A DNA stretch of 64,000 bases from Limibacter armeniacum (GCF_036880985.1 NZ_JBAJNO010000009.1:1178001-1242000); one strand, 5' to 3'; shown: positions 55,513 through 64,000, numbered from the stretch's first letter. Numbers and translations: made by a program. The notes: generated by a model not told the origin, from the sequence alone.

Positions 55513-56049
55513 TTACTCTTGGCTTTCCAGCTCTTTTCCTTTTTCGATTTGTTGTTCCAGTTCTACTACTGTCTTTTCTGTCTCTTCAATCATCTTCAGC
55601 CTTTCTGCATACTCTTTCTTGGTATACTGACCCGCCTTACGTTTGCGTTCCAGCTCCTCCTTTGACTTACGGATTTTCTCTTTCGCTTCCTTCACCTTTC
55701 TTTCTCCCTCACTGATAGACTTATCTAAAGCCTCACGCTTTTCAGCACTCATCGCTTTGGCTTCTTCTGATCTTTCCTGACCAAACTCTTTACCTTTCAG
55801 CTCGCCTTTATTTTTGCCATAAGCATTGCCCTGATTAGTTTTATCAGTATCTGCATGCGGATTGCCACCTTTTTTCTCTTTGGCAGCCTCAGCCTTTTCA
55901 TTAGGTACAGCAGCTGCTTGCTCCACCTTTTTCTCTGACTTATTTTTTTCCTTATTGGCCTGTCCTTTTCCTTGCTGTGCCATCAGCGTTCCACATTGGA
56001 GAAACGCCATTAAGCACACAATAAGACTTATGTAAACTTTTTTATTCAT
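55513..56049 (-). CDS. Secreted Lys/Glu-rich coiled-coil hypothetical protein
   Basis: The 178-residue protein starts with a signal peptide (MNKKVYISLIVCLMAFLQCGTLMAQ). The mature part is strongly charged: a low-complexity Lys/Glu/Ala/Asn region (26-95, with GNPHADTDKTNQGNAYGKNKG) and then a long helix (about 96-175) with heptad-like Glu/Lys spacing, probably a coiled coil. Proteins of this type are common in Cytophagia and have no known function. It lies 32 bases downstream of a small lipoprotein gene of similar character; both may act in the periplasm. Confidence 0.65.
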   Translation of the reverse strand: MNKKVYISLIVCLMAFLQCGTLMAQQGKGQANKEKNKSEKKVEQAAAVPNEKAEAAKEKKGGNPHADTDKTNQGNAYGKNKGELKGKEFGQERSEEAKAMSAEKREALDKSISEGERKVKEAKEKIRKSKEELERKRKAGQYTKKEYAERLKMIEETEKTVVELEQQIEKGKELESQE

Positions 56050-56081
56050 AGTAGTAATACGGTTTGAGAGTATTTGTGTGT

Positions 56082-56309
56082 TTATAGTTTGTTTAATAGT
56101 TCATCCAACTTTGCAGATGTCTCATCAATTTGTGTTTTCACGGTCTCCAGTTCAGTAGACAAAGAATCCGTCGCTACCTCAACTTCATTTACTTCAACCG
56201 AAGGTACTGCTTCAGCAGATGCTTGCTGCGCCTCTTGCTTATCCTGTGCTGTTCCACATCCAACAATAGCCAATAGCACTACACCTGCAACAAAAAGATT
56301 TCTAGTCAT
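56082..56309 (-). CDS. Small lipoprotein with coiled-coil C terminus
   Basis: The 75-residue protein has the lipobox AIVGC (C18) after a short signal. The mature part is an acidic spacer (VPSVEVNEVEVATDS) and a C-terminal helix LETVKTQIDETSAKLDELLNKL with hydrophobic heptad positions, so it is probably an oligomeric helix of the Lpp type in outline. It is the first gene of a two-gene unit with the coiled-coil protein at 55513-56049. No family name can be given. Confidence 0.65.
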   Translation of the reverse strand: MTRNLFVAGVVLLAIVGCGTAQDKQEAQQASAEAVPSVEVNEVEVATDSLSTELETVKTQIDETSAKLDELLNKL

Positions 56310-56570
56310 GATGAACAGTTTTGATGTGTGAAAAATAACATGTTTACGTTGCCAGTAATCGTCTCTCTCGATCGACAGCTCTTCCTGATTACATCAGTTA
56401 CAATCCATCACTATTACCTTAGACGTAAATTTATGTTAACAAGTTTAAAAACTTTACAGAAAGATTCCTATTTTTTATCAAATTACATCAAGATGTACCC
56501 TTATAAAGAAAGGTTTCAAAGTTATTAGACACAACATCATACCCCCTCCCTTTTACCACTATTTTCAGGT

Positions 56571-59210
56571 TCATACTTTGCCTAGGAAAAACTTGATCGA
56601 AGCAAGTACTTGCCTTGGTCTTAGCTGATAGTAAAGAGCAGTACTAGATGTGCTTGTAAAAATGGTTTGGGTATAAGTCCTGCGATCAAACAAGTTACTC
56701 ACCTTGACCTCCATATTCAATCGGTTTTTCTTTAGCTTATACCGGTACACAAAATCAGCATACAAAATACGCTCTGGCAAATACTGATGGTTCAGATGAC
56801 GACCTTGCAACAGCAAAGAATGCTTGCGGACAAAAAAGTTAAGGTCTGCTCCGATCACTTCCTGATACATAGAAGAATTATTCCCTTGCTGAAATACTGT
56901 TTGCTGCTCGCCCCTATCATAATGGGCTGAAAAAGACATCCATTTCGCCATAGCAATATCTGTCTCCAACTTATACATCCTGATTGTGGATTGTGTATTA
57001 TTCAACACATCGCTTATGATCACATTTTGTTGAGACCTTTTCCATGATGTAGTTAGCTTGAAGTTCGCCTTAAGAGGTACCACAAAGGTGCTCGCCTCCG
57101 CCTGTATACTATTAGTATAAGCCGTATTGTTGTGGTAAGGCAAAGCTTCAGAGGTCGATGAGCCATCCTGATTTACCATCACTGACTCAATCCAATCCTT
57201 TACATTTTCAGAATAAGTATAATTGAGATTGAGCATCAAAGACAATGGCAGTAACTCATACGCTGCCTGTCCATGATACTGAGTGGTTTCAACACCCAAC
57301 AACATCAAATCCTGATTGCTGATTTGTCTATATCCAGTAACGACAAAACCTGAATAGATATCGGGCAATTCCAGAAAACTGATCTTCCTGTTTACATTCC
57401 CTGTAAGCGTCAACCCTGCCAAACGGTAACGAATATCAAGTGAAGGCATTAGATAGGGACGGTTCACCTTACTCACCTGCTTCTGGTGACGGTCATTCAG
57501 CTGCAAATATTGGTAGCTTAGTTTTGGAGTCAACGATATCCACCATCTTTTTGAAGTGAGCGTGGCGTTAGGTTCAACACTTGGGATAAATGCACTATAC
57601 ACCAAATCATTGATCAAACTGCTACTATCACTTAATGCTGTACCCAAATCACTCCCTAAAGACCTATGGCGATATTTCAGGTTGAATTTTGTGCTGACAG
57701 AGATCGAGTTCCATTTTTTGATCACCTCCGTCCCCAAAAAAGCTTTGAACCTATTAAAGTAGACCTCCTGAGCCAACATATTCTGCGCTTGTAAAAATGA
57801 AAGCCTGTCAAATAGCGGTCCGCCTGTCACCTCCAACTTTTGAGGTTCTTTGGAAAACTCCGTATAGCCATTCAGCTGCAAATATGTCTTACCAAACTTG
57901 GCAACCATACTGAGCTGGTTTCCCACAGCATAAAAAAGCCGATCGGTATTTTGTTGTATTGGTTTGTCATTCAGCACAACCTCACTTGCTTCCTCTAACT
58001 TATAGAAGCGGGCACTCAGTGTGTTCTTAAAGTACTGCTGCTTGGTATTGTGCTCATAAACAAGCTTAGGCATAAAGTATACTTGCCCGAATCTGGAGTG
58101 AGTTTGTTCTGCAACCTGAATGGTATCCCCCTCCACAAAGTATTCCGTCTGTGTTGCTGACTCTTGGCGCTTGGTATCATGGTAAAAGTCGAGGTTAACT
58201 TTCAGGTCTCCTTTTTTCAGGGAAGTGATATAGTTGGTGGAAAAAGAATGGGTACGATTGAAGTTGATATCCTGCGATTCAAATACAGAAGCACTAAAAG
58301 GTTCCCCTCCCAGAATACGCTCAGGGTTTTCGTTCTGGTTTTCACCAAAAGTCAAATAATCAAATAGGTTGATAGCATTAAACTTTCTCAAATAATCAAC
58401 ACCAGAATTATTGCTACTCAACTCACTGACCATCTGATGCTCCTTGCCAAAAAGCATCGGAGCAGCCTTCACTTGCCAAATATTGGGAACCCCTGCCCCT
58501 ACTTCTGCTGTACCAGTAAAAGTGGTTCCTTGCTTCAACGTAATATTGATAGCAGGGTCAATGGAATGCACCACATCTTCCAGCATCTTGACAGGTTGAT
58601 GGTTTTTCATCACTTCCACAGATGCCACAGCCCTGTGCGGAATATTTTGGGTGGCCATGGCATACTTACTTTCCAATAAATCTTTTCCATCAATATAAAA
58701 CTTGTTGATCAGACGCCCCTGAAAAGTAATCTGTCCATTTGCACCTACACTAATGCCGGGCATTTTCTTGAGTACATCTTCCAGCACTTCATCCTGTTGT
58801 TGGGTAAAAGCAGCGACATTATACAGCAATGTATCTCCTTCTTGTGTGATGGGCTTTGCCCGTACCTCAACCTCATCCAATACATCTGTACCTTGTTCCA
58901 AAACAAAATCAAACTGTTGAGTCTGATTTGCCACAATCCGTTCCTGTCGTTGGAATCCCATTGACCTTACAGCGATCCGAATACGATCAGCTCCTGCCTG
59001 CTTCAGTTTTAAGGTATACTTTCCTTCTTCTGACGTCAGGGCAAACCCAAGCACTGTACTGTCAGCCAACGTGTAGCCCATCACTGTAGCCCGTGGTACA
59101 GGTTGTTGTTCCTGATCGGTTACAGTACCCGTTATGACTGTTTGGGATGTAGCATCAACTGAACAGATGAAAAGAAAGGCTGTAAAAGTTAAGTTGAAAA
59201 AAAACTTCAT
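56571..59210 (-). CDS. Outer-membrane TonB-receptor-like protein with CarboxypepD_reg-like domain, GLPGLI partner
   Basis: The 879-residue protein has a signal peptide (to about SVDATSQ, 23), a regulatory-like sandwich (about 25-108, ITGTVTDQEQQPVPRATVMG), a plug-like region (about 115-230, VLKKMPGISVGANGQITFQG, INKFYIDGKDLLES) and a barrel that ends FFLGKV. It is related in layout to the proteins at 14474-17263 and 18241-21063 but is a distant member. It follows the GLPGLI gene by 27 bases; receptor/GLPGLI pairs are common in Bacteroidota and suggest joint work at the outer membrane. The ligand is not known. Confidence 0.8.
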   Translation of the reverse strand: MKFFFNLTFTAFLFICSVDATSQTVITGTVTDQEQQPVPRATVMGYTLADSTVLGFALTSEEGKYTLKLKQAGADRIRIAVRSMGFQRQERIVANQTQQFDFVLEQGTDVLDEVEVRAKPITQEGDTLLYNVAAFTQQQDEVLEDVLKKMPGISVGANGQITFQGRLINKFYIDGKDLLESKYAMATQNIPHRAVASVEVMKNHQPVKMLEDVVHSIDPAINITLKQGTTFTGTAEVGAGVPNIWQVKAAPMLFGKEHQMVSELSSNNSGVDYLRKFNAINLFDYLTFGENQNENPERILGGEPFSASVFESQDINFNRTHSFSTNYITSLKKGDLKVNLDFYHDTKRQESATQTEYFVEGDTIQVAEQTHSRFGQVYFMPKLVYEHNTKQQYFKNTLSARFYKLEEASEVVLNDKPIQQNTDRLFYAVGNQLSMVAKFGKTYLQLNGYTEFSKEPQKLEVTGGPLFDRLSFLQAQNMLAQEVYFNRFKAFLGTEVIKKWNSISVSTKFNLKYRHRSLGSDLGTALSDSSSLINDLVYSAFIPSVEPNATLTSKRWWISLTPKLSYQYLQLNDRHQKQVSKVNRPYLMPSLDIRYRLAGLTLTGNVNRKISFLELPDIYSGFVVTGYRQISNQDLMLLGVETTQYHGQAAYELLPLSLMLNLNYTYSENVKDWIESVMVNQDGSSTSEALPYHNNTAYTNSIQAEASTFVVPLKANFKLTTSWKRSQQNVIISDVLNNTQSTIRMYKLETDIAMAKWMSFSAHYDRGEQQTVFQQGNNSSMYQEVIGADLNFFVRKHSLLLQGRHLNHQYLPERILYADFVYRYKLKKNRLNMEVKVSNLFDRRTYTQTIFTSTSSTALYYQLRPRQVLASIKFFLGKV

Positions 59211-59237
59211 TTGGATGGTTTTAAAGAATGGAGGTGC

Positions 59238-60083
59238 TTACTTATCAATATGATAAATCTCGATTGGGTTGCTCAAGCTCGAAAGCAACAAATTCTCACG
59301 GATGTTTTCAGGTGACTTGCCCGGCAGCTCTTGCACATGGTCTCTATAAACTACCTGCTTTCCATTCTGGTATAATGCCTGACACTTTTCGAAAAACTTG
59401 ATATGACGCTTACTAAACTTTTCAAATGATAGAATCTCATTCTTTGTATGAAAAATAGCCTCATCTGTTTTTGAGATAGATTTTGCCTCAAAAATATGCT
59501 GTAACCCTGTATCATGAATCGATAAGATCACTCCGGGCAATCCATAAAACTTGTATGGCCCTTCAGATATAGGCAATTCAGGAGTAAACCAAGCTACATA
59601 GTCCCGTCCTTTGTAATAGCCCTTTGCCTTGATACATTGATAACCTGATATCTCTTGCTGCTCTCCTAATACTTCCCATTGGAAATCAATTTCTTCTTCC
59701 GAATAAGTATACATAGGAAAAGCTGACTGAGTCAGGTACAGTTCATGAGTGGTGAAGTTTTTAATTATCTTAAAATTATGGGTCTGGCTACTCGGCATAT
59801 TTTTGATCAGACTAACCATAGAGCCCATCTGAATATTTTTATTGTTTGTTGCTCCTTGTTTCAACACTTTTTGTATTTCATAAGACTTTGAATTGCCATA
59901 AAGCGAATATTCTGTCCCTAAAATCAACATGACATCCTCTTCCACATAAGTGGTATCTTCTGCAAAAGCCCTGCACTTGTAAGTATAGTCGATCCTGATT
60001 TTTCCGGTATCAACTTGCTTCACTTGGGCTATAGCAGCTGCACTCAACAAAAAATAGAAGCATATAAAAGAAAGTGTTCTCAT
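59238..60083 (-). CDS. GLPGLI family protein
   Basis: The frame is open from 60155, but the Met at 60083 begins the signal peptide (MRTLSFICFYFLLSAAAIAQ), giving 281 residues. The family-naming motif is visible as GPYKFYGLPGVILSI, preceded by VAWFTPELPISEGP; the first conserved block is EISGYQCIKAKGYYKGRD. GLPGLI proteins (TIGR01200 type) are exported, found almost only in Bacteroidota, and usually next to a TonB-receptor-like gene, as here. Their function is unknown. Two tandem 12-base repeats lie 65 bases upstream of the start codon. Confidence 0.88.
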   Translation of the reverse strand: MRTLSFICFYFLLSAAAIAQVKQVDTGKIRIDYTYKCRAFAEDTTYVEEDVMLILGTEYSLYGNSKSYEIQKVLKQGATNNKNIQMGSMVSLIKNMPSSQTHNFKIIKNFTTHELYLTQSAFPMYTYSEEEIDFQWEVLGEQQEISGYQCIKAKGYYKGRDYVAWFTPELPISEGPYKFYGLPGVILSIHDTGLQHIFEAKSISKTDEAIFHTKNEILSFEKFSKRHIKFFEKCQALYQNGKQVVYRDHVQELPGKSPENIRENLLLSSLSNPIEIYHIDK

Positions 60084-60147
60084 CTTTATCTTTTTAATTA
60101 AAAAATTCCGAATGCTGTTAATTACATTAAAAAAAACAACCACACTC

Positions 60148-60171
60148 TTCACCACTCAGTTCACCACTCAG
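60148..60171. repeat. Two tandem copies of a 12-base sequence upstream of the GLPGLI gene
   Basis: TTCACCACTCAG occurs twice without a gap (60148-60159 and 60160-60171). The position, about 65 bases before the start codon at 60083, would suit an operator, but chance tandem duplication is also possible. Confidence 0.6.
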
Positions 60172-60242
60172 TAGATAAAGCATTTAATTTATAACAAACC
60201 ACACCACCCAAACAACAGGTGCATTATGTTTAAAAACAAAAA

Positions 60243-60270
60243 AGCAGACGCTATTAAAATAGCATCTGCT
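60243..60270 (-). terminator. Terminator of the hypothetical gene at 60308
   Basis: On the minus strand a 12-bp stem with one mismatch (60270-60259/60254-60243) is followed by six T (TTTTTTG). It lies 38 bases past the stop codon. Confidence 0.75.
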
Positions 60271-60307
60271 GAGATAAAAAAATCTATGAGCACATATAGA
60301 CAAGTCA

Positions 60308-60802
60308 TTAATTGCTACTAAAATTATAACTCGTTTCTCCCACTTTTACTTCACCTTCACCAAAAGCACCTGTCTGAAACTTGCTGCCAATTCTGTTACA
60401 AACATCCAAATACATATCTGCCTTCTCTCTATAGAGCGTCACATTTCCTGACACCATCAAGACCTGTGCTGGGTTCTCTTTTGTCAGACGCCCTTCCAAC
60501 GTACGCATACGACGTGTAGCAGCAGCCTTATCCTCAATGTACTTTGCTTTTAGGCTCTCTGTACTGGCTGATTCAATATTGGCTTCCAGTTGGGTTACAT
60601 ATTCCTGCAAATCATTATACTCTTGCTGATAATCTGCTAACTCTTCTTCCGTTGGTGTCTTATTGTCATAAGAGTCATGAAAAAGTTTACTCCACTTATG
60701 GTATTCTCTATAAAAAAGGTCAATCACTTCTTGAATATTAGAAGCTCCTGAAGGTAGGCTGCTGATTTTCTCTTCTGAAAAGTATTGGTTCGAATCAAGC
60801 AT
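60308..60802 (-). CDS. Hypothetical helical protein
   Basis: The 164-residue protein has no signal peptide and no membrane segment. Residues 20-125 are predicted by eye to be helical and coiled-coil-prone (ELADYQQEYNDLQEYVTQLEANIE), with a Lys/Arg-rich stretch AAATRRMRTLEGRL near 95-108; the C terminus is more mixed. No family was recognised. Codon use and its own terminator support a real gene. It stands alone between the GLPGLI pair and the repeat region. Confidence 0.6.
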   Translation of the reverse strand: MLDSNQYFSEEKISSLPSGASNIQEVIDLFYREYHKWSKLFHDSYDNKTPTEEELADYQQEYNDLQEYVTQLEANIESASTESLKAKYIEDKAAATRRMRTLEGRLTKENPAQVLMVSGNVTLYREKADMYLDVCNRIGSKFQTGAFGEGEVKVGETSYNFSSN

Positions 60803-61424
60803 TACACTTTTGTTTAGTATTTAAAAGCAATTCTACCAATATCGAAAGTGTGATAATTTTAAGACCTGAAGTTATTGGCTGAATTGTTTGAATTAAGATC
60901 ACTTTCTTCTCTTTCGGTCATTGAGATAAAATTGATCATAACCTAACAGAGATAAAAACACGATACCAACGCAACCATACACAAGTAAGGAATAAAGCAT
61001 TTCAGCAAAAATAAGCGACCGTACCTGACCGGCCGTACCTGACCGGCTACTATGATTCAATCCCTTCGGGATTGTTTCTCTTACAGCAAACACTGTTTCC
61101 GAAGGATACAAAATATATCAGCGATGGACTTTAGTCCTTCGTCATGCAAATGATATTTTCAACCCTGAAAGGGTTGAACAGGATAACAGCATCATTTAGT
61201 ACATCATAATATGTGAAAAGGATAGAATAGAAAACCTCTATTCAATTCGATTCCTGTTTTAAAGTGAACAAGCTCCATCAGAGCGACACCTTCAGGATTT
61301 CAAGTTTTGAATGATCAAAACTCAGATTATAGTGCCGATCTTGCAAAACACTTTTTCCCTTTCAACCTTACAACCACTTGTCTGCTGCCTACAGTACCGT
61401 TACATTTCTGTCAATACTTTTGAA
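60803..61424. repeat. Palindrome-rich intergenic repeat region, copy B
   Basis: About 620 bases. A perfect tandem 14-mer CGTACCTGACCGGC is at 61020-61047. Palindromes are CAATCCC TTC GGGATTG (61058-61074) and TTCAACCCT GAA AGGGTTGAA (61158-61178). The blocks 61045-61104 and 61198-61257 match copy A at 46281-46340 and 46483-46543, while the middle parts differ. The minus-strand frame 60899-61111 reads through these palindromes and is not considered a gene. Copy B lies just upstream of a transposase-type HTH gene. Confidence 0.8.
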
Positions 61425-62225
61425 ATGATGCAGCACCTTACCCTCCACAACAGACAATTGATAGAAGCAATGCTCCTTAATGGGGCATCACAGGCTGCTA
61501 TTGCCCGAGCACTGGGCGTACACCGCAGTACTGTCAACAGGGAAATCAGTCGAAACAGTGTGGATGGAAAATACTTTGCAGATGTTGCCGCCAAAAAAGC
61601 TTTTGTCCGCAAACAGATGGGCGCCAACCTGATGAAACTGACCAAGCTTTTTTCGGAGGGCAAAGCACAGGTCTCTTCCCGAAAGGGTGGCGGCAAGAGC
61701 CGATTCTCTTTATACTTTTATCCAAAGTACCTGAGACGCCATAGAAAGGGACGCTTTTTCAGAAGAGCCAAAGACCAAAGGAAAAGAGTCCGCCACCGTA
61801 GGTTTTTGCATTGGGCGTTCCTTATAGAAATGCGCTTCCGAAACAAAAGGCGTATCAGGGACTTTGCGTGGGAGTGGTACCGCAGCAGGTTTGCCCGCAG
61901 TTGGGTCTCTTACCGTTATAAGCTGATAAGGCTGCTGGCAAAGCGTTCCGTTGCCAAGCCTGTAGAGGTTGCTACTGAAACATACGTTGTACAAATACTT
62001 CCAATGGCTTGGGCTATTTCGCTCCACTCTACTTTCTTACGCCACTTTTCCGGTAACTTGAAGGTTCCCCTTATTCAGTATGTCCTGTTTGAGCACAGGA
62101 CTCGGGGGTATCCACCTTGGGCATTGGTATTTCGGAAAAAAATAAGCCCATTTTATCCCCTGATTTTCTTTCCAGATATTTTTGGGCACAAAAAAACAAC
62201 CTGCCTTTCTGACCCGATCTCTTGA
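61425..62225 (+). CDS. HTH-domain protein, probable remnant of an IS30-type transposase
   Basis: The Met at 61425 (MMQHLTLHNRQL) is preferred over 61311, giving 266 residues. The first 60 or so residues match the IS30-type HTH_38 domain: LTLHNRQLIEAMLLNGASQAAIARALGVHRSTVNREISRN-type pattern, with the helix-turn-helix at about 18-40 and a following YFADVAAKKAF segment. After residue about 90 the protein is very rich in Arg, Lys, Phe and Trp (RRHRKGRFFRRAKDQRKR), has no DDE catalytic residues and no recognisable integrase core. It looks like a truncated transposase fused to, or read into, other sequence. It ends in a large hairpin and lies just after repeat copy B. Confidence 0.5.
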   Translation: MMQHLTLHNRQLIEAMLLNGASQAAIARALGVHRSTVNREISRNSVDGKYFADVAAKKAFVRKQMGANLMKLTKLFSEGKAQVSSRKGGGKSRFSLYFYPKYLRRHRKGRFFRRAKDQRKRVRHRRFLHWAFLIEMRFRNKRRIRDFAWEWYRSRFARSWVSYRYKLIRLLAKRSVAKPVEVATETYVVQILPMAWAISLHSTFLRHFSGNLKVPLIQYVLFEHRTRGYPPWALVFRKKISPFYPLIFFPDIFGHKKTTCLSDPIS

Positions 62226-62249
62226 GATGGTCAAAAACGACAGGTTGTT
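62195..62249. repeat. Nested hairpin at the end of the HTH gene
   Basis: The outer arms AACAACCTG (62195-62203) and CAGGTTGTT (62241-62249) enclose TGACC/GGTCA (62210-62214/62229-62233) and ATCTC TT GAGAT (62217-62228). The structure overlaps the stop codon of the HTH gene. It may be a terminator or the end of a mobile element. Confidence 0.65.
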
Positions 62250-62308
62250 GCGATTGCATCGTTGGTGCGGGAAAAATCCGAGTCGGAATTACAGCCTAAA
62301 ATTTTTAG

Positions 62309-62349
62309 CAGCCCAAACCCTGCCTTTTCAGAAGCAATGGTTTGGGCTG
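62309..62349. terminator. Terminator-like hairpin downstream of the ABC-F gene
   Basis: A perfect 11-bp stem (62309-62319/62339-62349, CAGCCCAAACC and complement) lies between the HTH gene and the convergent ABC-F gene. On the plus strand TCTGTTTTTTG follows; on the minus strand CTAAAAATTTT follows. Termination in either direction is plausible. Confidence 0.65.
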
Positions 62350-62390
62350 TCTGTTTTTTGTCTCCACAAACGGAAGCTTTTTCCTTTCCC

Positions 62391-64000
62391 TTATTTTTTC
62401 AAGTTTATTTCTGCTATACTCTTGATACGGTTACGCTCAAGGAAGTCATCAATCGATTCAAAATGTTCGATCACTCGCTGGTCCTTAAACTCAAACACCT
62501 TGTTGGAGAGTCCTTGCAAGAAGTCTCTATCGTGGGACACCAAAATCAGTGTACCGTCAAATGCCAACAGCGCTTCCTTCAGTACATCCTTCGACTTCAG
62601 GTCAAGGTGGTTGGTCGGTTCGTCCAAGATCAATAGGTTTACTGGCTCCAAAAGTAGCTTCACCATTGCCAGACGTGTTTTTTCCCCTCCTGACAGTACA
62701 CCTACTTTTTTGTCAATATCATCACCACTGAACATAAACTGTCCAAGGATATTCTTGATCTGTGAACGGATATCTCCTTGCGCCACCTCATCTACGGTCT
62801 CGAAGATGGTCATATTCGGGTCAAGCAAAGATGCTTGGTTCTGCGCAAAGTAACCGACACTGACATTGTGCCCCAGTTCACAAGTACCTTCCACCTCAGT
62901 CTCTCCAAGGATCGATTTGATCATGGTAGACTTACCTTCACCGTTTCTACCGACAAAGGCAACCTTCTCTCCTCTCCTGATCGACATATTGGCATCCTGA
63001 AACACCACTTGGTCATCATATGCCTTGGAAACGTTGCTTACGGTGACAGGCACATCTCCCGAGCGTGGCGCAGGAGGAAAACGGAGCTTCAGTGATGAGT
63101 TGTCCACTTCATCAATCTCGATGATCTGCAACTTCTCCAGCATGCGCTCCCTTGAAGACACCTGATTGGTTTTGGAATATGTCCCCTTAAACCTTTCAAT
63201 AAATGCCTTGGTATCTGCTATAAACTTTTGTTGCTCCTGATATGCCTTGAGCTGATGTTCCCTGCGCTCTTTACGCAGTTCCAGATAGTGGGAGTAATTG
63301 GCTTTGTAATCATAGATACGTCCCATCGTCACCTCTACGGTACGGTTGGTAATATTGTCGATAAAAGCTCTGTCGTGGGAGATCACCATCACGGCATTCG
63401 CCTTGTTTACCAGAAAATCTTCCAGCCAGATTACCGACTCAATATCAATATGGTTGGTTGGCTCATCCAACAGAATCAGGTCAGGTTTCTGCAACAGGAT
63501 TTTGGCAAGCTCAATACGCATACGCCATCCACCACTAAACTCATTGGTCTGTCGCTGGAAGTCCTCCTGCTTAAAGCCCAATCCTTTCAGGGCTTTTTCT
63601 ACCTCTGCATCATAATTGACATCTTCCAGTGCATAGTACTTCTCACCAAGGTCAGTTACCTGCTCGATGATCTTCATGTACTCCTCACTTTCGTAATCGG
63701 TTCTGGTTTCCAGCGCGTGGTTAAGCTCCTCCATTTGATCACGCATATCAAAGACGTGCTGAAAGGCTTTAGCCGTTTCTTCAAAAACAGTACAGTTGTC
63801 TTCAGTCAACAAATGCTGAGGCAGGTAAGCAATCACGGCATCCTTTGGTGCTGAAACACGACCGTTGGTAGGCTTCTGTACCCCCGCTATAATCTTCATT
63901 ATGGTTGATTTTCCCGCACCGTTTTTACCCATCAGGGCAATCTTGTCGGTTGGGTTAATCACAAAAGACACCTCACTAAACAAAGTGGATCCACTAAACT
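62391..64000 (-). CDS. ABC-F family ATPase, 5' end cut off by the window
   Basis: The frame stays open to the window edge; reading upstream of the TTG at 63983 gives FSGSTLFSEVSFVI, so the real start lies beyond 64000. About 536 residues are visible, with two ATP-binding domains: Walker A GKNGAGKST and GRNGEGKST, signatures FSGGW and LSGGEK, Walker B LILLDEPTNHID and LLILDEPTNHLD, and the linker rich in Arg/Lys/Glu with RKERREHQLKAYQEQQ between them. ABC-F proteins have no membrane part and act on the ribosome, in translation factors such as EttA or in antibiotic-resistance types. Which type this is cannot be told. It is convergent with the HTH gene. Confidence 0.92.
   Translation of the reverse strand, partial: FSGSTLFSEVSFVINPTDKIALMGKNGAGKSTIMKIIAGVQKPTNGRVSAPKDAVIAYLPQHLLTEDNCTVFEETAKAFQHVFDMRDQMEELNHALETRTDYESEEYMKIIEQVTDLGEKYYALEDVNYDAEVEKALKGLGFKQEDFQRQTNEFSGGWRMRIELAKILLQKPDLILLDEPTNHIDIESVIWLEDFLVNKANAVMVISHDRAFIDNITNRTVEVTMGRIYDYKANYSHYLELRKERREHQLKAYQEQQKFIADTKAFIERFKGTYSKTNQVSSRERMLEKLQIIEIDEVDNSSLKLRFPPAPRSGDVPVTVSNVSKAYDDQVVFQDANMSIRRGEKVAFVGRNGEGKSTMIKSILGETEVEGTCELGHNVSVGYFAQNQASLLDPNMTIFETVDEVAQGDIRSQIKNILGQFMFSGDDIDKKVGVLSGGEKTRLAMVKLLLEPVNLLILDEPTNHLDLKSKDVLKEALLAFDGTLILVSHDRDFLQGLSNKVFEFKDQRVIEHFESIDDFLERNRIKSIAEINLKK

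Noticed and set aside
60899-61111. 70-codon minus-strand frame in repeat copy B
   Set aside because: It overlaps the tandem 14-mer and palindromes and has no homologue in copy A.
61710-62027. 105-codon minus-strand frame opposite the HTH gene
   Set aside because: No recognisable domain; considered as the possible true frame of the odd tail region but not supported.

Overview
This window is a stretch of chromosome from a member of the phylum Bacteroidota, most likely a Cytophagia/Flammeovirgaceae-type bacterium. The evidence is several outer-membrane proteins with an N-terminal carboxypeptidase-like regulatory domain, a TonB-dependent receptor, a GLPGLI-family protein, a nuclease ending in a type IX secretion (T9SS) type-A-like sorting domain, membrane-linked SpoIIE phosphatases, promoters of the TTG / TAnnTTTG type and few clear Shine-Dalgarno sequences. 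No rRNA, tRNA, CRISPR array, prophage or complete insertion sequence was seen. The taxonomic call is an inference from gene content.

Layout. 1-12.8 kb is mostly housekeeping: a cut-off helical-repeat protein, a single-domain response regulator, an ALDH7-type aldehyde dehydrogenase, prfB with the classical +1 programmed frameshift, a head-GIN surface protein, a PfkB kinase, a degenerate arginase-fold protein, an NlpC/P60 lipoprotein, parE with an apparent frameshift near its 3' end, an alpha/beta hydrolase and a YigZ/IMPACT protein. 12.8-27.7 kb holds three membrane SpoIIE phosphatases (two a tandem duplicate), two paralogous outer-membrane barrel proteins on either side of an SMI1/KNR4 gene, and a porin-like protein with an EF-hand-like insert next to a GT39 glycosyltransferase. 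28.2-30.7 kb holds a TenI-like protein and a second helical-repeat protein.

31.0-39.3 kb is the most distinctive block: a TonB-dependent receptor, a lipoprotein built of repeats of an unrecognised ~80-residue domain, a secreted endonuclease/exonuclease/phosphatase-family protein that carries the same domain at its N terminus plus Calx-beta and T9SS-type domains, and a 5'-nucleotidase split into two genes. I read it as a candidate extracellular nucleic-acid or phospho-ester scavenging system.

39.4-45.9 kb carries an amino-acid permease, oligopeptidase B, small membrane proteins and a second GT39 protein. 46.5-49.6 kb is a thiamin operon thiS-thiE-thiG-thiH behind a TPP riboswitch. 49.8-55.4 kb has a porin with a BCCT transporter, a PlsC-like acyltransferase and a conserved cysteine-rich protein of unknown function. 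55.5-60.8 kb has small envelope proteins and an outer-membrane receptor/GLPGLI pair. 60.8-62.4 kb has a copy of an intergenic palindrome-rich repeat (another copy lies at 46.3-46.5 kb) beside an IS30-type helix-turn-helix gene remnant. The window ends inside an ABC-F ATPase gene.
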